DNA from: Eulemur rufifrons
Lineage: Eukaryota; Chordata; Mammalia; Primates; Lemuridae
Length of the DNA: 64,000 nt
Direction of reading: 5' to 3'
Assembly (NCBI RefSeq): GCF_041146395.1
Contig: NC_091001.1
Coordinates: forward strand, 105,918,965-105,982,964
Below are positions 25,985 through 37,644 of this stretch, piece after piece (position 1 is the first letter of the stretch; each line of letters opens with the position of its first letter). The notes beneath the pieces are model-generated. The model was given only the letters and a program-made list of their open reading frames with translations. It was not told the DNA's origin and did not search any database. Position numbers and translations under genes: made by a program.

Positions 25985-26246
25985 CCTATACTTGTTTCAA
26001 AGTCCACTTACAATAACTGCAAAGAAAATAAACTATCTGGGAATATATTTAACCAAAGAGGTGAAAGATCTCTACAAGAAGAACTGTGAAACACTGATGA
26101 AAGAAATCGTAGATGACACAAACAAATGGAAAAATGTCCTATGCTCACAGATTGGAAGAATCAAAATTGTAAAAATGTTCATACTACCCAAAGTAATTTA
26201 CAGACTCAATGTAATTTCTATCAAAATATCAAGGACCATTTATTTA
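25985..26246 (+). mobile_element. L1 ORF2 fragment (plus strand)
   Basis: The translation in this stretch is clear L1 ORF2 downstream of the RT active site: a [19 protein letters not shown] block, an NKWKNV block and [16 protein letters not shown]. It ends abruptly at about 26246, where sequence of the opposite orientation begins. The same protein region is encoded on the minus strand at about 26760-26995, with clear amino-acid divergence, so the two come from different L1 copies. Confidence 0.8.
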
Positions 26247-27735
26247 TTTTTGTTGCTGCTGTGATTACTTTGGAGGTCTTCTTCAAAAATTCTTTGCCTA
26301 CGTCAATGCCTTAAAGGGTCTTCCCAACACCTTTGTCTAGAATTCTTAAGGTTTCATGCCTCAGGTTTAAGTCTGTTACCCATCTTGAATTGATTTTTGT
26401 GAGAGAAGAGAGGTGGGGAACCAGTTTAATTCTTCTGCATGTAGCTTATCCAGTTTTCCCAGCACTATTTACTAAGAAGAGATTCTTTTCCCCAGTGTAT
26501 ATTTTTATCTGCTTTGTCAAAGATTAGATTACCATATGTGGATGGTTTCATCTCTGGATTCTCAGTCCTGTTCCAAAGGTCTGTGTCTCTGTTCTTCTGC
26601 CAGTACCATGCTGTTTTCATTACTATAGCCTTGTAGTACAGCTTGAAGTCTGGTAGACTGATACCTCCAAGGTTGTTCTTTTTACTTAAGATTGCTTTGG
26701 CTATACAAAGTCTTCTCTGGTTCCATACAAAGGGTAGAATTATTTTTTCTAGATATGTAAAGAATGATGATGGTACTTTGATAGGGATTGCATTAATTCT
26801 GTAGATCACTTTAGGTAGTATGGACATTTTAACAATCTTGATTCTACCAATCCGTGAGCAAGGTAGATTTTTCCATCTGTTTACATCTTCTGCAATTTCT
26901 TTTCTTAGTTTTTTGTAGTTCTCACTGTATATGTCTCTCACCTCTTTCAGTGAATATGTTACTAGATATTTAATTTTCTTTGAGGCTATTGTAAAAAGTA
27001 TTGCATTTTTTATTTGAATTTCAGTTTGACTGTTATTGGTGTATATGAATGCCTTTGATTTGTGTGTATTGATTTTGTAACCTGAGACTTTACTGAACTC
27101 ATTTATTAATTCTAGGAGTCTCTTGGTTGAATCCTTGGAGTTTTCTAGATATAATATCATCTCATCAGCAAAGAGCAAGAGTTTGATCTCATCTGCCCCC
27201 ATTTGGACGTCATTAATTCCCTTCTCTTGTCTAATTGCTCTAGCAATGACTTCCAGCACTATGTTGAATAGAAGTGGAAATAGTGGGCAACCTTGTCTGG
27301 TTCCGGCTCTAAGTGGGAATGGTTTCTATTTTTCTCCATTCAGTATGATGTTGGCCATGGGTTTATCATAAATGGACTTGATAATTTTAAGATATGATCC
27401 ATGAGTGGATTATTAAAATTTGGTATATGTATACAATGGAATATTGCTCAATTATAAGAAATGATGGTGATCTAGCACCTCTATATTTTCCTGGATAGAG
27501 CTTGAGCCCATCCTCCGAAGTGAGGTATCACAAGGATGGAAAAATAGGCTCCACATATACTCGCCATCAAGTTGGCACTAACTGATCAACACTATGGTGG
27601 TCACATGGTAGTAATATTCTCCAGGAATTAGAGGTTGGGGAGGTGGTAAACTCACAACTAATGGACGTGGTGAGCATTGTAGAGGGGAAGCACATGCCTC
27701 TAATCCTCACTTGGATGAGGCAAAGTTATTAAAGA
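26247..27735. mobile_element. 5'-inverted L1 (minus ORF2 part, plus 3' part)
   Basis: From 26247 to about 27395 L1 ORF2 is antisense. From about 27396 the sequence is the sense-strand ORF2 end and 3' UTR ('ggtatatgtatacaatggaa', then 'ctaactgatcaacactatgg' and 'aaactcacaactaatgga', a lemur/galago-type 3' UTR). A plus-oriented insertion whose 5' half was inverted by twin priming gives exactly this order. About 400 bp of ORF2 is missing between the parts by comparison with intact L1. The usual tail and polyA are absent at the right end, where older L1M-like sequence begins. Confidence 0.7.
26465..27259 (-). pseudogene. L1 ORF2 remnant, reverse transcriptase C-terminal part
   Basis: A 264-codon open frame, the longest in the window. 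In intact L1 the ORF2 protein is an endonuclease/reverse transcriptase of about 1,275 residues that acts in target-primed reverse transcription in the nucleus. Here, in order, are a [11 protein letters not shown] block, the RT active-site block at about residues 29-32 read as FADE instead of the usual FADD, a [14 protein letters not shown] thumb block, an [16 protein letters not shown] block and an [15 protein letters not shown] block. The endonuclease, the front of the RT domain and the C-terminal Cys-rich region are absent. The second catalytic Asp of the RT box is replaced by Glu, so activity is not expected. The annotated Met is internal to ORF2, not a true start. It is part of the inverted half of the L1 at 26247-27735. 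Confidence 0.9.
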
Positions 27736-27960
27736 AATCAAGGACATTTTCAGATAAATGTAGCTTTAGAGAATTCATAGACACAAAATGCAAAATACAA
27801 AAAATGTTAAAGCAAATTTTTCAGGATGAAAGAAAATGATGGCAGATGGAAACTAAGATCCTCAGAAAGATGGACATATACAAAAGATTAAATTTTAAAA
27901 TATATAGTATAACTAAAAGTGAAAATTTTAGATAGTATCCATATCACATTTATACCATTT
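27736..27960 (+). mobile_element. L1M 5'-region fragment
   Basis: Matches the L1M segment 'aggacattttcagataaat', 'agagaattcatag', 'tttttcaggatgaaagaaaa', 'ggcagatggaaactaagatc', as in the L1M at 16180-17660. Confidence 0.5.
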
Positions 27961-28879
27961 AAAAAGCACTATCTCTGTATTCTATAGCATGTTGCTTACT
28001 CCTTTTTTAGCTCTTATTTCATTTTGTCCTATACTATACTTAATTCTTTTAATGTAATTGGATTACAAGCACCTTGGGGGCAGAAGATAATCAAATTTAT
28101 ATTTCTTTTTCCAATATTGTACATAAAGGTATTTGTTAAATACACACTTACTGATTGAGTTTCCTGGAAAAAGTATAGAAGTATATCATCTTCTCAAATA
28201 CTTTTGAGTTTTTACTTGTGCATGAAAATTTTAAAAATATTTGTTTTATCCCTGTGACAACCACAAAATTTTAGCTCTCTGGTCTTAGACATACTTTAAA
28301 AAAAATCCATTTTTAAATTTATTTGTTTAATGTTTGCTTAAGATCATAAATGTTTCTCTGATATAATAATAATATAACAACATTCCATCAGTTCTAGCAA
28401 GGTTTCCTTCACAAATGCCCAGGAGATTTCCAATTTCTCATATCCATATGGTTAAGGTTAAGGTTTCAAGATTTATTCATCATTTCCACATTGAAAATAA
28501 ATGTATCTGCAACATAAATATTAAATGCAAGGAACAGTCATTTCCTTCATCCCCAGCTCTTATACTGTCATTACTTTGTTTATGAAACTAATTTCTCACC
28601 TCCTTTTGCTCAGTGCTATAATTTTATGACATATAAGCACTGTGATTTTCAACTTTTCAATTGGTATTCCTTTTTGGAGGGGAAGAACACATATTTTAGA
28701 ATTTATTTTAGAATTTACAGAAACAGTTATACATAAACACTCTTGCTTGTACTTCACCTCCACTTTCCGTTAGATTTAGTTTTCACATTTATTAAGGTGT
28801 TAGAATTTTTTTGTCCATTAATTCACCAAGTATTGCATCATTAATTTTGAAGTTCAGAGTTATTTTCAGAAGTCTGTGA
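27961..28879. other. Unrecognised AT-rich DNA
   Basis: No named repeat. A minor GGTTAA-type tandem is at 28450-28465. Confidence 0.4.
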
Positions 28880-29150
28880 AAAATGCTTGCTGTGCAAGGA
28901 TAAGGGGGAGCAAAATGACGGATATATGTGGCCATAAAAGTGGTGTAATGGGCATTGGAAACAAAGAAGGTGAGAGGTTGGGAGGGGAGTGAGGGATCAG
29001 AAATTACCTATCGGGTATAATATACACTATTCTTATGACAGGTGCGCTAAAAGCCCTGACTTCAGCATTCTGCAATTCATCCATGTAACAAAGAAATGCT
29101 TGTGCCCTATAAATCTATTGAAATAAAAAGAAAAAAGAAAAAGAAGAAAC
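28880..29150 (+). mobile_element. L1 3' UTR and A-rich tail
   Basis: Shows the L1 3' end order: a G-rich 'gaggttgggaggggagtgag', 'gggtataatatacactatt', 'gacaggtgcgctaaaagccc', 'atccatgtaacaaagaaatg', 'ctataaatctattgaaataa' and an A-rich tail at 29121-29150. Heavily 5'-truncated. No clear target duplication. Confidence 0.8.
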
Positions 29151-29999
29151 CTAATTGGCAAAAATAATTAGGTCTTGCAAAAAACTGGTCTTGCAAATAT
29201 AATCAGAGCACTATATACCTTAAACTGTCAAAAAAATAAAGGGGGTGGGGTTAATTAAATAAAGCACAGGAAGGAAACTTAGTCTTCATTGGTAGGCATG
29301 TCCCCAGTGGAGACAGGTGGCATGAAGTAGCTTCCATCCCCCAATTTCCAGTCTATTCCTTTCCCTCCCTGGATTTTCCACTCTGATTTCCACATTCTTT
29401 CCCATGAAGCTGGTCTCACAGGCAGAAGTGCAGGTCAGGAACGATGCTGCTGCTGCTTCTCTGACATTCCTTCTGACTCCAGCCTAGAGAACGTGCACTT
29501 TTCGTAGCACGGATTAAACTATCATAATTCAAAAGCACTTACTACAAATATTAATCACATAGTCAATTATTTGGTCTCATTTGCCTTCAGAGATAAGAAG
29601 AACGGAAAGGTAAAACAAATTTGTTTATTTTCTGCAACTATTCTTAAAAGAAAGCTCTAGCTGGGCTTGATCTGCTCAGCCAGAGCTAACTATAATATGA
29701 GAATACTTTAGCTCACAGAGTTTCTAAACTGCATTTAAGCCAGAATAAGAAAACAGATATCTTCAGAATCATCATCATCACTCACTTTTCAAAATTAACT
29801 TGCCTTCATGAAGAATACCACTCCTTCCCTTTTCTTCCCTTTCCTTTTTCTTTTTTATTTTCTTTTTTCCATAATAATGTTGGGAGAGATATAATATTCT
29901 ACAAAGATTTTGGAAACTGGTTCATTCTTTTCCTTCCCATATTTTTTATTGTTATCATACTATGTGACTGCAATATTCACATGAATGCTGCATTAGATA
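29151..29999. other. Unrecognised non-coding DNA
   Basis: The 29270-29520 part is relatively GC-rich and not repeat-like. It might be unique conserved sequence but nothing in it is diagnostic. Confidence 0.35.
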
Positions 30000-30505
30000 T
30001 CTACCATTGCATAAAAATTATTTCAAAATTGGTAGGCTAATAGAACAATAAATACATTTTATCTCTCATATTCTCTGTGCATTCAGAAATTAGGGAGTGG
30101 TTTGGTTAGGTGGTCCCAGTTTGGGGTCTTTTATGAAGACATAGAGCTTCAGTCATGTGGGGCTGCAGTCATCTGAAGGCTTGATTGGCGCTATGTGAGT
30201 GGCTGCCTCAGACCCCTGGCAAGTCCCTGCTTTTGACAGAGTGTCAGTCTCTTGCTACATTAACCCTCTCTAGAGAGCTGCTTGATTGTCTTCATGGCAA
30301 GTGGCCAGCTTCTGTGAGTCAGCCACCTAAGAGAGGCAAAGTGTAAATGTAATAACACCTCAAAAGTCACACACCATCACTTCCTCATTATTCAGTTGGT
30401 CATACAGGTTGGCCGTGACTCAATGTGCAAGGGAACTATACAAGACGAAATCAAGGATTGCAGAGATCCACACACTGAGATCCATGGGTACCACACATGA
30501 CTCTT
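30000..30505 (-). mobile_element. MaLR LTR (MLT1-like), antisense
   Basis: Antisense MLT1-type LTR order: 'atctaccattgcataaaa', 'ttggtaggctaatagaac', 'gcagtcatctgaaggcttga', 'gtcttcatggcaagtggcca', 'aaagtcacacaccatcactt', 'gttggtcatacagg'. Solo LTR with no internal region next to it. Confidence 0.75.
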
Positions 30506-30903
30506 CCAATTTCCTGGTCATCGTCGGTGGACTTCACTTCATGTCAGCCACCCTCTCACAGATCACACTCCAAAAAGCTAAAAAAACCCCCTGCAAAATA
30601 ACAAAAAAACCCTCCAACTACAAGATCACTAATTGATTTAATCAACTGCCTAACTCAACCAACTCTCCTTAAATTTTCCTTGATCCTATGAAGAAAGATG
30701 TATTTGATCAATTGCCAGCCCTACCTACTTTTAATTATTTTTCTTATTCAACTTAAATTTTAGAGCCTATCATTCCAATGCTACTCTTGGACATACCTTA
30801 GTATCACTGAGATCCAAATCTTACATCCACAGATAATAGTGTCTCTTTTCCCTACACTTCCAGCTGAACTCCTTTAGCATCCTGGAAAAGCTCACACAGC
30901 AGC

Positions 30904-31317
30904 TGTGTTAGTCCATCTGCATTGCTATAAAGATATACCTGAGGCTGGGAAGTTTGTAAAGAAAAGAGGTTTATTTGGCTCACGGTTCTGAGGGCTGAAC
31001 AAGAAGCCTGGCGCCAGCATATGCTTCTGGTGGGGACCTCAGGAAGCTTCCACTGATGATAGAAGGTGAAGGGGAGCTGGCATCCCATGGAGAAAGGAAG
31101 GAAGCAAGAGAGAGAAGGAAGTGAGGTGCCAGGCTCTTTTTAACAATCAGTTCTCAAGGGAACTAATAGAACTCACTCATTACCATGTGATGTCACCAAG
31201 TCATTCATGAAGGATCCGCCTTCATGACCGAAACACTTCCCACTAGGCCCCACCTCCAACATTGGGAATCAAATTTCAACACGATATTTAGAGGGGACAA
31301 ATATCCAAAGTATATCA
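30904..31317 (-). mobile_element. MaLR LTR (MST/THE1-like), antisense
   Basis: Begins TGTGTTAGTCC and ends TATATCA, the reverse complement of the usual TGATATGG..ACTAATACA termini. In between are 'atacctgaggctgggaagtt', 'agaggtttatttggctcac', 'cctcaggaagcttcca', 'agaaggtgaaggggagctgg' and 'taggccccacctccaacatt'. Flanking 5-mers GCAGC and ACAGG are only a weak candidate target duplication. Solo LTR. Confidence 0.85.
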
Positions 31318-31596
31318 ACAGGGTATGTGAGTATCATTATTAATTAATGATTTTGAACCTCAAATAGGAGCTCAGTTTCCCCAGGAAACTATATTACTTT
31401 AGTTAACTCATGCCCTGAATGAAACATTTTCTTCTCAAAATTTGACCAATCCATTATCCCTTTCACTAAAATTAGATGATATCTCCTTAACTAAGGACAT
31501 TTAAGCTGTCAGACGGGAAATTTTCCACTCTCCAAACACATAAACCTTGCTTGCATCACACCCATCCTCTCATTCTCCTGTCTTGTTGCAATAGAT

Positions 31597-31751
31597 CAGT
31601 AATTTTCAGGCTCTAGCATGCATCAGAATCACGTGGGGGACTTGTTAAATCACTGATTGCTGGTCTTCACCATAATGGTTTCTAAATTCTAAAAAAATTA
31701 CTAAGTGATGCTGATGCTGCTAGTCTGAAAACCACACATTGAGAACCACTG
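31597..31751 (+). mobile_element. MER5A hAT-Charlie element
   Basis: Starts CAGTAATTTTCAGGCTC and contains 'gcatgcatcagaatcacgtg', 'gacttgttaaatcactgatt' and 'tgatgctgatgctgctagtc'. It ends TTGAGAACCACTG. Non-autonomous, no coding capacity. Confidence 0.9.
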
Positions 31752-31879
31752 TGATTGAGAATATATCCCTCATTGTCTATAACACAAGTCCTTCTACCTG
31801 TGCCCAGGGCTTGCACCCTTTCCCATTTTTGGTATTACCAGGATATCTATCACGCAATCTCTTTCTTTCCAACTCCATA

Positions 31880-31922
31880 AATGCACATACATATGTATAT
31901 ACACACATACATACACACACAC
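31880..31922. repeat. (CATA)n/(CA)n microsatellite
   Basis: Interrupted CATA and CA repeats. Confidence 0.85.
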
Positions 31923-31964
31923 TAACGTTTGAAGCAAACTTTTCTATGAACTAACACCCTTCAT

Positions 31965-32800
31965 CACTCTCCCTTACACAAGTAAATTTCCTGAAGAAAC
32001 GTTTTCCAATTTACTGTCTACATTTATTCATTTCCATTTAAACCCTCAACTCATTCCAATGTGGCTGTTTCCTTGATCTACTCAACTGAAATGCATGTTG
32101 ATAAATTCATCAAATAGCTCCAGTTTGCTAAGTTCAAAGAGCATTCTTTTTATTCCTTATGTTGCTTTTTCTATTTCTTCTTTATTAATATACACCTGGT
32201 TTCTATCACACCATGCACTCCTGGTTTAACCAGAATGAAAATGTTACTGGTTTCTCCATCCTGTTGGTTCTCCTTGTATTATTATCTTTATAGACTTCTA
32301 CATTTAGCCAATAGATTTTAGAATCCCTTAATGTTTTTCCTCAAACTTTCAACTCTTCTTTTCTATAATCTCATTCCATACAATTTCATGTTTTTCCAAA
32401 ATTTTAATCACAATGTTGATGCTGAACACTCTTAAATATAAATCCACACTTAACTCTCATTTGTTATTTCTTACATCTATAGCTACATGACTACTAGATA
32501 TCTGAATCTGAATAGACATAAGCACCTCAAACATATTACCCCTAGACCCCGAGACCCCTAGACCCCTACCCTGCACACCAGATTTGATCTCCTTCCATTG
32601 TTTCTTATCTCAGAGTATGAATTCACTATCCAATCAGTGGACCAATTTACAAACCTAATTACTATTTTTGATGTGTCATTCTTCCTCACACCCTATATTC
32701 AATTCATCATATAGTCAGGTTTATTTCACATTTTTAACTATCTCTCAAATCCATGCATTTTTAATATCTATATTGATAGAATTCTAATCTCTATTCCTAC
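31965..32800 (+). mobile_element. L2 ORF region, sense strand
   Basis: Follows L2 coding consensus in sense: 'caactcattccaatgtggct', 'gatctactcaactgaaa', 'tgactactagatatctgaat', 'taagcacctcaaacatatta', and after 'atccaatcagtggacc' the 'tctctcaaatccatgc' block. Frames are broken. A small CCCTAGACC-type tandem lies at 32538-32571. Confidence 0.6.
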
Positions 32801-32929
32801 AAAGTTTGTTTTCTGGTATTGTCTAGCTTGACAGTAAATTTCCTACTCATAAATTTCTGTCTGTTCCTTCAGCTTAAAATGTAATAGAATTTATGAATTC
32901 TAAAATTATTTTTATCAATTCTGGAATAT

Positions 32930-33260
32930 AGTAAATTTCTATTTGTTTATTGCCTCTGTTTATGCTTTCTGTCTGAATTCTACTTAAATATATAGGGGGG
33001 ACTCTCACTTAATTGCTCATTTCCTTTACTTTGTTCATAATTTCTATTTTTTGCTTCTTGGTGCTACATTTTTAGCTATTTATTCTCTTCTATTTTATGT
33101 TACATTAATTCTTTTTTTTCTTCAGCTCTGTCTAATTTGCTCAGTTCACAAATCCAGTGAGTTAGTTATGTCATAATTAAATATTTAATTTCTAGAAGTT
33201 CTGTATTTTTTTCTTAAATATATCTGAATTTCTTTGATAGTTTCCCTATCATCATCCATC
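32930..33260 (-). mobile_element. Possible L1M 5'-region fragment, antisense
   Basis: Resembles the antisense L1M 5' region ('tttctagaagttctgtattt', 'agctctgtctaatttgctca'). Weak, T-rich. Confidence 0.3.
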
Positions 33261-33639
33261 ATCATCATTCACTATCATTCATGGAAAGGGAGATTTCTGC
33301 CATGACAGTCTTAGTGTTTTTTTTTTTTTTAATTATTAAATTGTAGGCTTATATTTAATGGAATTTTATTTTTAGACGTAATATTAAAATGTTTACCTAT
33401 GGATTGGCATTGCACTTAATTATACAGTTCCTATGACATTAGAAGCTGGGACTTTTTTAAGCTTAATTTTCAATTTTTCTGTGTGTGGGGGAAAAGCACA
33501 TTGGTAATGCAAATTCAATTAGAAAATTCAACTTGAGTACATGGTTAAGAATTCTCAGGGAAGACTTTTTTCCTCATCTTGATAGACGATTGAGAAGTGC
33601 ATATCTCCACTTCCATGTCTGAAGTGTAAAGATTTTTTT

Positions 33640-33735
33640 TAAAGCGATTTTCCCTATTCTTGTATTCCCAGTGCCTAAAACAATCTTTGATACCTGTTAA
33701 GTGTTCAATAAATATTTGGAGAATAAATGTTTAAT
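33640..33735 (-). mobile_element. L2/MIR-type 3' end
   Basis: 'tgtattcccagtgcctaaaa' followed by 'gttcaataaatatttggaga', the antisense 3' terminus shared by L2 and MIR. Confidence 0.5.
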
Positions 33736-35355
33736 TTTGAGTAGTTCCTACTGATGTAGAGAAATTATGTTCTAAAGTGGCTGCAGAAAAAGTACTGATC
33801 CAAGGAGCACAGAGGACTCATGGAACATCTCAGAGCCTCAATTTCCGATGCCTCAATTTTGTAGGCACCAAAAACTTAGAGGCTTTTTATCACCTTAAAC
33901 GTTTATGAATGACTATCACAGCATATAAGTATATGGAGAAAAACTCTTATAAAAAATAATGAACCAATATTCTGTTTAATTAGAAGAAATTAATATATCT
34001 ATATCAAACTTTCTGAGGTGAAAAATGGATCAATGTTAGAATATCTACTAATAGATTTTATCATGTATAGATAAACGTCAAAACATGAAGATAATATCTT
34101 TTTTGTTTAAAAAACATATATACACACACCTGCTTATATGATATTAACAAAAGAAAAAATGGAAAATAAACCATAACTGTAATTTTTAATTGCTACATAT
34201 ATGGAGATACAGGGAATAGAGAGGAAGGAGCAGAAATACGAGCTAGACTTTTATGAATAAATCTTGTTCTGTAGATTTGATTTAGAATCATGTACATATT
34301 CTAGATAATTACAAAACAAAATTAAATTACAAAAATAAAAATTAAATAAAAAGTATTTCATAAATAAAGTGCCCATGCTGACCCTCAAATCTATGCATCT
34401 CAGACTCTAAACCCATATTCTTAAACTATTTTTTATACTGAAAATTGACAGGGAGGGGGGCAGAAATTTTGCTTAATTTCAAAGTATGAAATAATTTATT
34501 TCAAAAGAAGAAAGTGGTTTAACATGAATAATCAAAAACAAATCTATTGCTATTCTCACTCTCTCTCTCCATATATATGTGTGCATGTGTATGTACATAT
34601 GTGTGTATGTCTATAATGGCCAGTTAGAACTGCTAATGAGAAGAGAACCAATTATAATAACTCTATACATACACACAGATGAAAGAAACATACAGTTATG
34701 ATAGGAGAAATAGTTCCAAATCTTATTGAGAAACAAAGAATTGCTAGATATAACAGAGTCTTCAATGTTGCAATTTTTTTATCTCAACAAATAGGTCACC
34801 CTAAATTAACAAGCATATTTTTATTTCCATGTAAGTCAGGGTACAATCAAGCAGATAGAGCTAATTCTGAGTATTTAAAAAGAAGGAATTCAATGAACAG
34901 AATAAATTACATAAAAGATGAAAGAACTTCAAACAGGAAATCTTAAAGGGACTAGAGATTAGAAATAGCTGAAGATAATACCACTCTTATATTGGAGGGA
35001 TAAAGGGAGAGGGTGGTTTTAGTAGATCTCACTCACAGGTGGGGCATATCTGGAATCTAAAAAGATTTACTAGCTACGCGAGATGCTGTGCAAGATGGAG
35101 AAGGAAGGGAAAAATAATTATGGTTTTACTCCCTCCCCACCTTCCAGTCTCCCACCAGTACATCCCATTGGCCAAATCCATCTGGAAGCCTTGAAAAGGC
35201 ATCTACAGTATCAACCTCCTTCTTCTAGGACAATGAGGAACAAACAAACCAGAAAAGGTCAACAAACTGATAGGCAGGCAGAGTATTTCCTTTTGTTCTA
35301 TGTTTGCTCTTAACATGAATATACAAACATATATGTAAACATTTGGTGTATAAGA
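33736..35355. other. Unrecognised AT-rich DNA
   Basis: Contains a CT/TG-rich simple repeat near 34556-34612. The 34840-34985 stretch looks like an old LTR or repeat that I cannot name. Nothing else seen. Confidence 0.4.
34556..34612. repeat. Mixed (CT)n/(AT)n/(TG)n simple repeat
   Basis: CTCTCTCT followed by ATATAT and imperfect TGTG/TATG units. Confidence 0.8.
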
Positions 35356-35369
35356 TTGAATGCTTTTTG

Positions 35370-35712
35370 CTTTTTTTTTTTTTTTTTTTTTTGAGACAGA
35401 GTCTCACTCTGTTGCCCAGGATAGAGTGAGTGCCGTGGCGTCAGCCTAGCTCACAGCAATCTCAAACTCCTGAGCTCAAAGGATCCTCCTGTCTCAGCCT
35501 CCCGAGTAGCTGGGACTACAGGCATGTGCCACCATGCCCGGATAATTTTTTCTGTGTATATTTTTAGCTGCCCATATAATTTCTTTCTATTTTTAGTAGA
35601 GATGGGGTCTCGCTCTTGCTCAGGCTGGTCTCGAACTCCTGAGCTCAAACGATCTGCCCACCTCTGCCTCCCAGAGTGCTAGGATTACAGGCGTGAGCCA
35701 CCGCGCCTGGCC
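35370..35712 (-). mobile_element. Alu SINE, strepsirrhine type, antisense
   Basis: Poly-T of about 22 at 35371-35392, then a complete antisense dimeric Alu ending at 'cgcgcctggcc'. A perfect 14-bp target duplication, TTGAATGCTTTTTG, lies at 35356-35369 and 35713-35726. Confidence 0.95.
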
Positions 35713-35726
35713 TTGAATGCTTTTTG

Positions 35727-36119
35727 GACCTTAAAATTATTGAAAGCATTCTTCTCTGTTATAATTTATTTTTCTGAAAACTGTTTTTTTTTTTTTTTTT
35801 ATGACTGTCTTTCCTCAATGTATCACATTAAAAAATAATAACAAGGTTTTTTGGCATTACATTATTTCTGATTGTTAAGGTTGTAGAAAACATACATGCA
35901 CATGTATTTATAGTTATATTTTACTTTCCCTTAGAATAAATTCCTATAAATTGCCTTCATGAGTCAAAATTTGTGAACATCGGTGAGTCTCTTGATTACT
36001 TAGATTCTATTTCTGCATTAATAATATCAGAAAATTTAACATCATTCATAACCCCATGATACAGATTTATCACTCTTAAGCATTTGGAAAACAAGTATTT
36101 TTCTAGTAATGAACAGACT
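35727..36119. other. Unrecognised DNA with a T-run
   Basis: A T-run of about 18 lies at 35785-35802. No repeat family named. Confidence 0.4.
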
Positions 36120-36960
36120 ATTATTCATAATTCAAATTTTTAGATTTTTATTTTTTAATAACCTTGACTATTTTAGAAGAGTTTTAGAGTAACAGAATTA
36201 TTGTGCAGATAACATAGATTCCCTGTATATTCTACAGTAAGTTGCTCCTGTTATTAAGTTCTTTTATCATTAAACTACACCTGTTAACCGATATTGAGAT
36301 ATTATTGTTAAAGTCCATTATTTATTCAAATTTCCTTAGATTTCACCTAATGTCCCTATATTGTTTCATGACCCCATCTGGGATATTACATTATAATTAG
36401 CAGTCATATCTGTTTAGGCTATTTTTCACTGTGACAGTTTCTCAGACTTCTCTTGTTTTTGATAAACTTGACCATGTTGAGGAGTACTGGTCAGGGACAT
36501 TTTGTAAAATGTCCCTCAATTGCTTTGTGTCTTCTGTTTTTCTTATGATGAGACTGGACTAATGTGCTTTTGGGAGGAAAACCAGAGGTAAAATGTCATT
36601 TCTATGACATACTATCAAGGGTACATATTATTAATATGACATTACTATTGACACTAAGCTAACCATGATCATTGTTCCTGAGAGGTTTCCTGACGTAATA
36701 AATTATTTGTAATTTGTAATAGATTTGTCTAACGTTACTGATCACTCACTTACTTGCTTATTCAGTCTTTATTTATGTTAGTATTGACTCATAGATATTT
36801 ATTTTATACTCTGGTTTATAAGATTTATAACATTTTAAGTTTTATAATAATTTTATGCAATAACCCTGAGGTGAACCTGTTCATAAAACTTGATTATTTT
36901 CTTAGTGATTGACAAAAGATTCTGGGTATACAGGTAATGTTTTTGAAGGCTTCTGATACA
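36120..36960 (-). mobile_element. Old L1M/HAL1-type fragment, antisense
   Basis: Collinear with a well-known antisense L1M/HAL1 pattern: 'gtttagagtaaca' region, 'taaagtccattatttattca', 'tcacctaatgtccc', 'tgacagtttctcagactt', 'gaggagtactggtcaggga', 'aaaatgtccctcaattg', 'atcaagggtacatattatta'. Confidence 0.7.
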
Positions 36961-37067
36961 ATTTGTGATACTGCCTGTCATACTTGTCATAAAAATGCTC
37001 ACTTTACTTTGCGTCCTATTAATAATTCATAAACAGGAAAGTGCCTTCTTTTCTATATCCCCTAAGT

Positions 37068-37218
37068 CACAACGGTCCCCAACCTTTTTGGCACCAGGGA
37101 CCGGTTTCATGGAAGACATTTTTTTCACAGACGGGGCAGGGAGATGCACAGGGGGTGAGCGATGGAGCTCTGAGGCCCGGTCCCTAACAGGCCACAGTCT
37201 GGGGGTTGGGAACCACAG
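37068..37218. mobile_element. Short hAT-Charlie element (MER1-like)
   Basis: Left end contains GGTCCCCAACCTTTTTGGCA and 'gggaccggtttcatggaaga'. Right end 'gggggttgggaaccacag' is the inverted partner. About 151 bp, internally deleted. The flanks CCCTAAGT (37060-37067) and CCCTAAGA (37219-37226) match at 7 of 8, as expected for the 8-bp hAT target duplication. The 102-codon plus-strand frame across it is not a gene. The family name is from memory of the consensus. Confidence 0.75.
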
Positions 37219-37494
37219 CCCTAAGAACCCTAAGCCCTCAGAACTTTTTACATTTGAGAGACATTGCTCGTGAAATCCTCTCATCTAAAGAATTGTATGT
37301 GCGCTTTTATCATCAGCAAGGCCTCTATGTGACAACACCTATTTCAGGAATGGCATTTAAGCCTTATTATCTCGAAATACACTAAAAATAGGTTGAATTC
37401 ATCTCTTGCTCTGCTTGTTCACTTTCTTGTAAAAAGATACGTGACTCGGATAAAGACAGTGATAGGAAGTTCTATCAATCTTACCTTTCTAACA

Positions 37495-37640
37495 GTGTTT
37501 CGTGAGAGTGCTGATTGATTGCATCTAATTGTCACAACAACGCTCTATGAATGAATGTGATTGTTCTTATTTTGCAGGTGAGGAAACAAGTTCCAAAAGG
37601 TTAACTTGCCCAGGATTACATATTTAGTTCAGTATTAATA
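37495..37640 (-). mobile_element. MIR SINE
   Basis: Antisense MIR: 'attgtcacaacaacgctcta', 'attttgcaggtgaggaaac', 'ggttaacttgcccaggatta'. Confidence 0.7.
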
Positions 37641-37644
37641 TTAA

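Noticed and set aside
26465..27259. 264-codon frame as a cellular gene
   Set aside because: Its content is L1 ORF2 throughout, with no endonuclease part, a changed RT active-site residue and no promoter.
28450..28466. GGTTAAGGTTAAGGTTT as an interstitial telomere repeat
   Set aside because: Only about 2.5 units, and the unit is GGTTAA rather than the vertebrate GGTTAG.
32538..32571. CCCTAGACC-type short tandem as a meaningful element
   Set aside because: Only about three imperfect units within an L2; a local slippage product is sufficient.
36965..37273. 102-codon plus-strand frame as a gene
   Set aside because: It reads across a small hAT element and its flanks; a frame on the opposite strand also crosses the same element.
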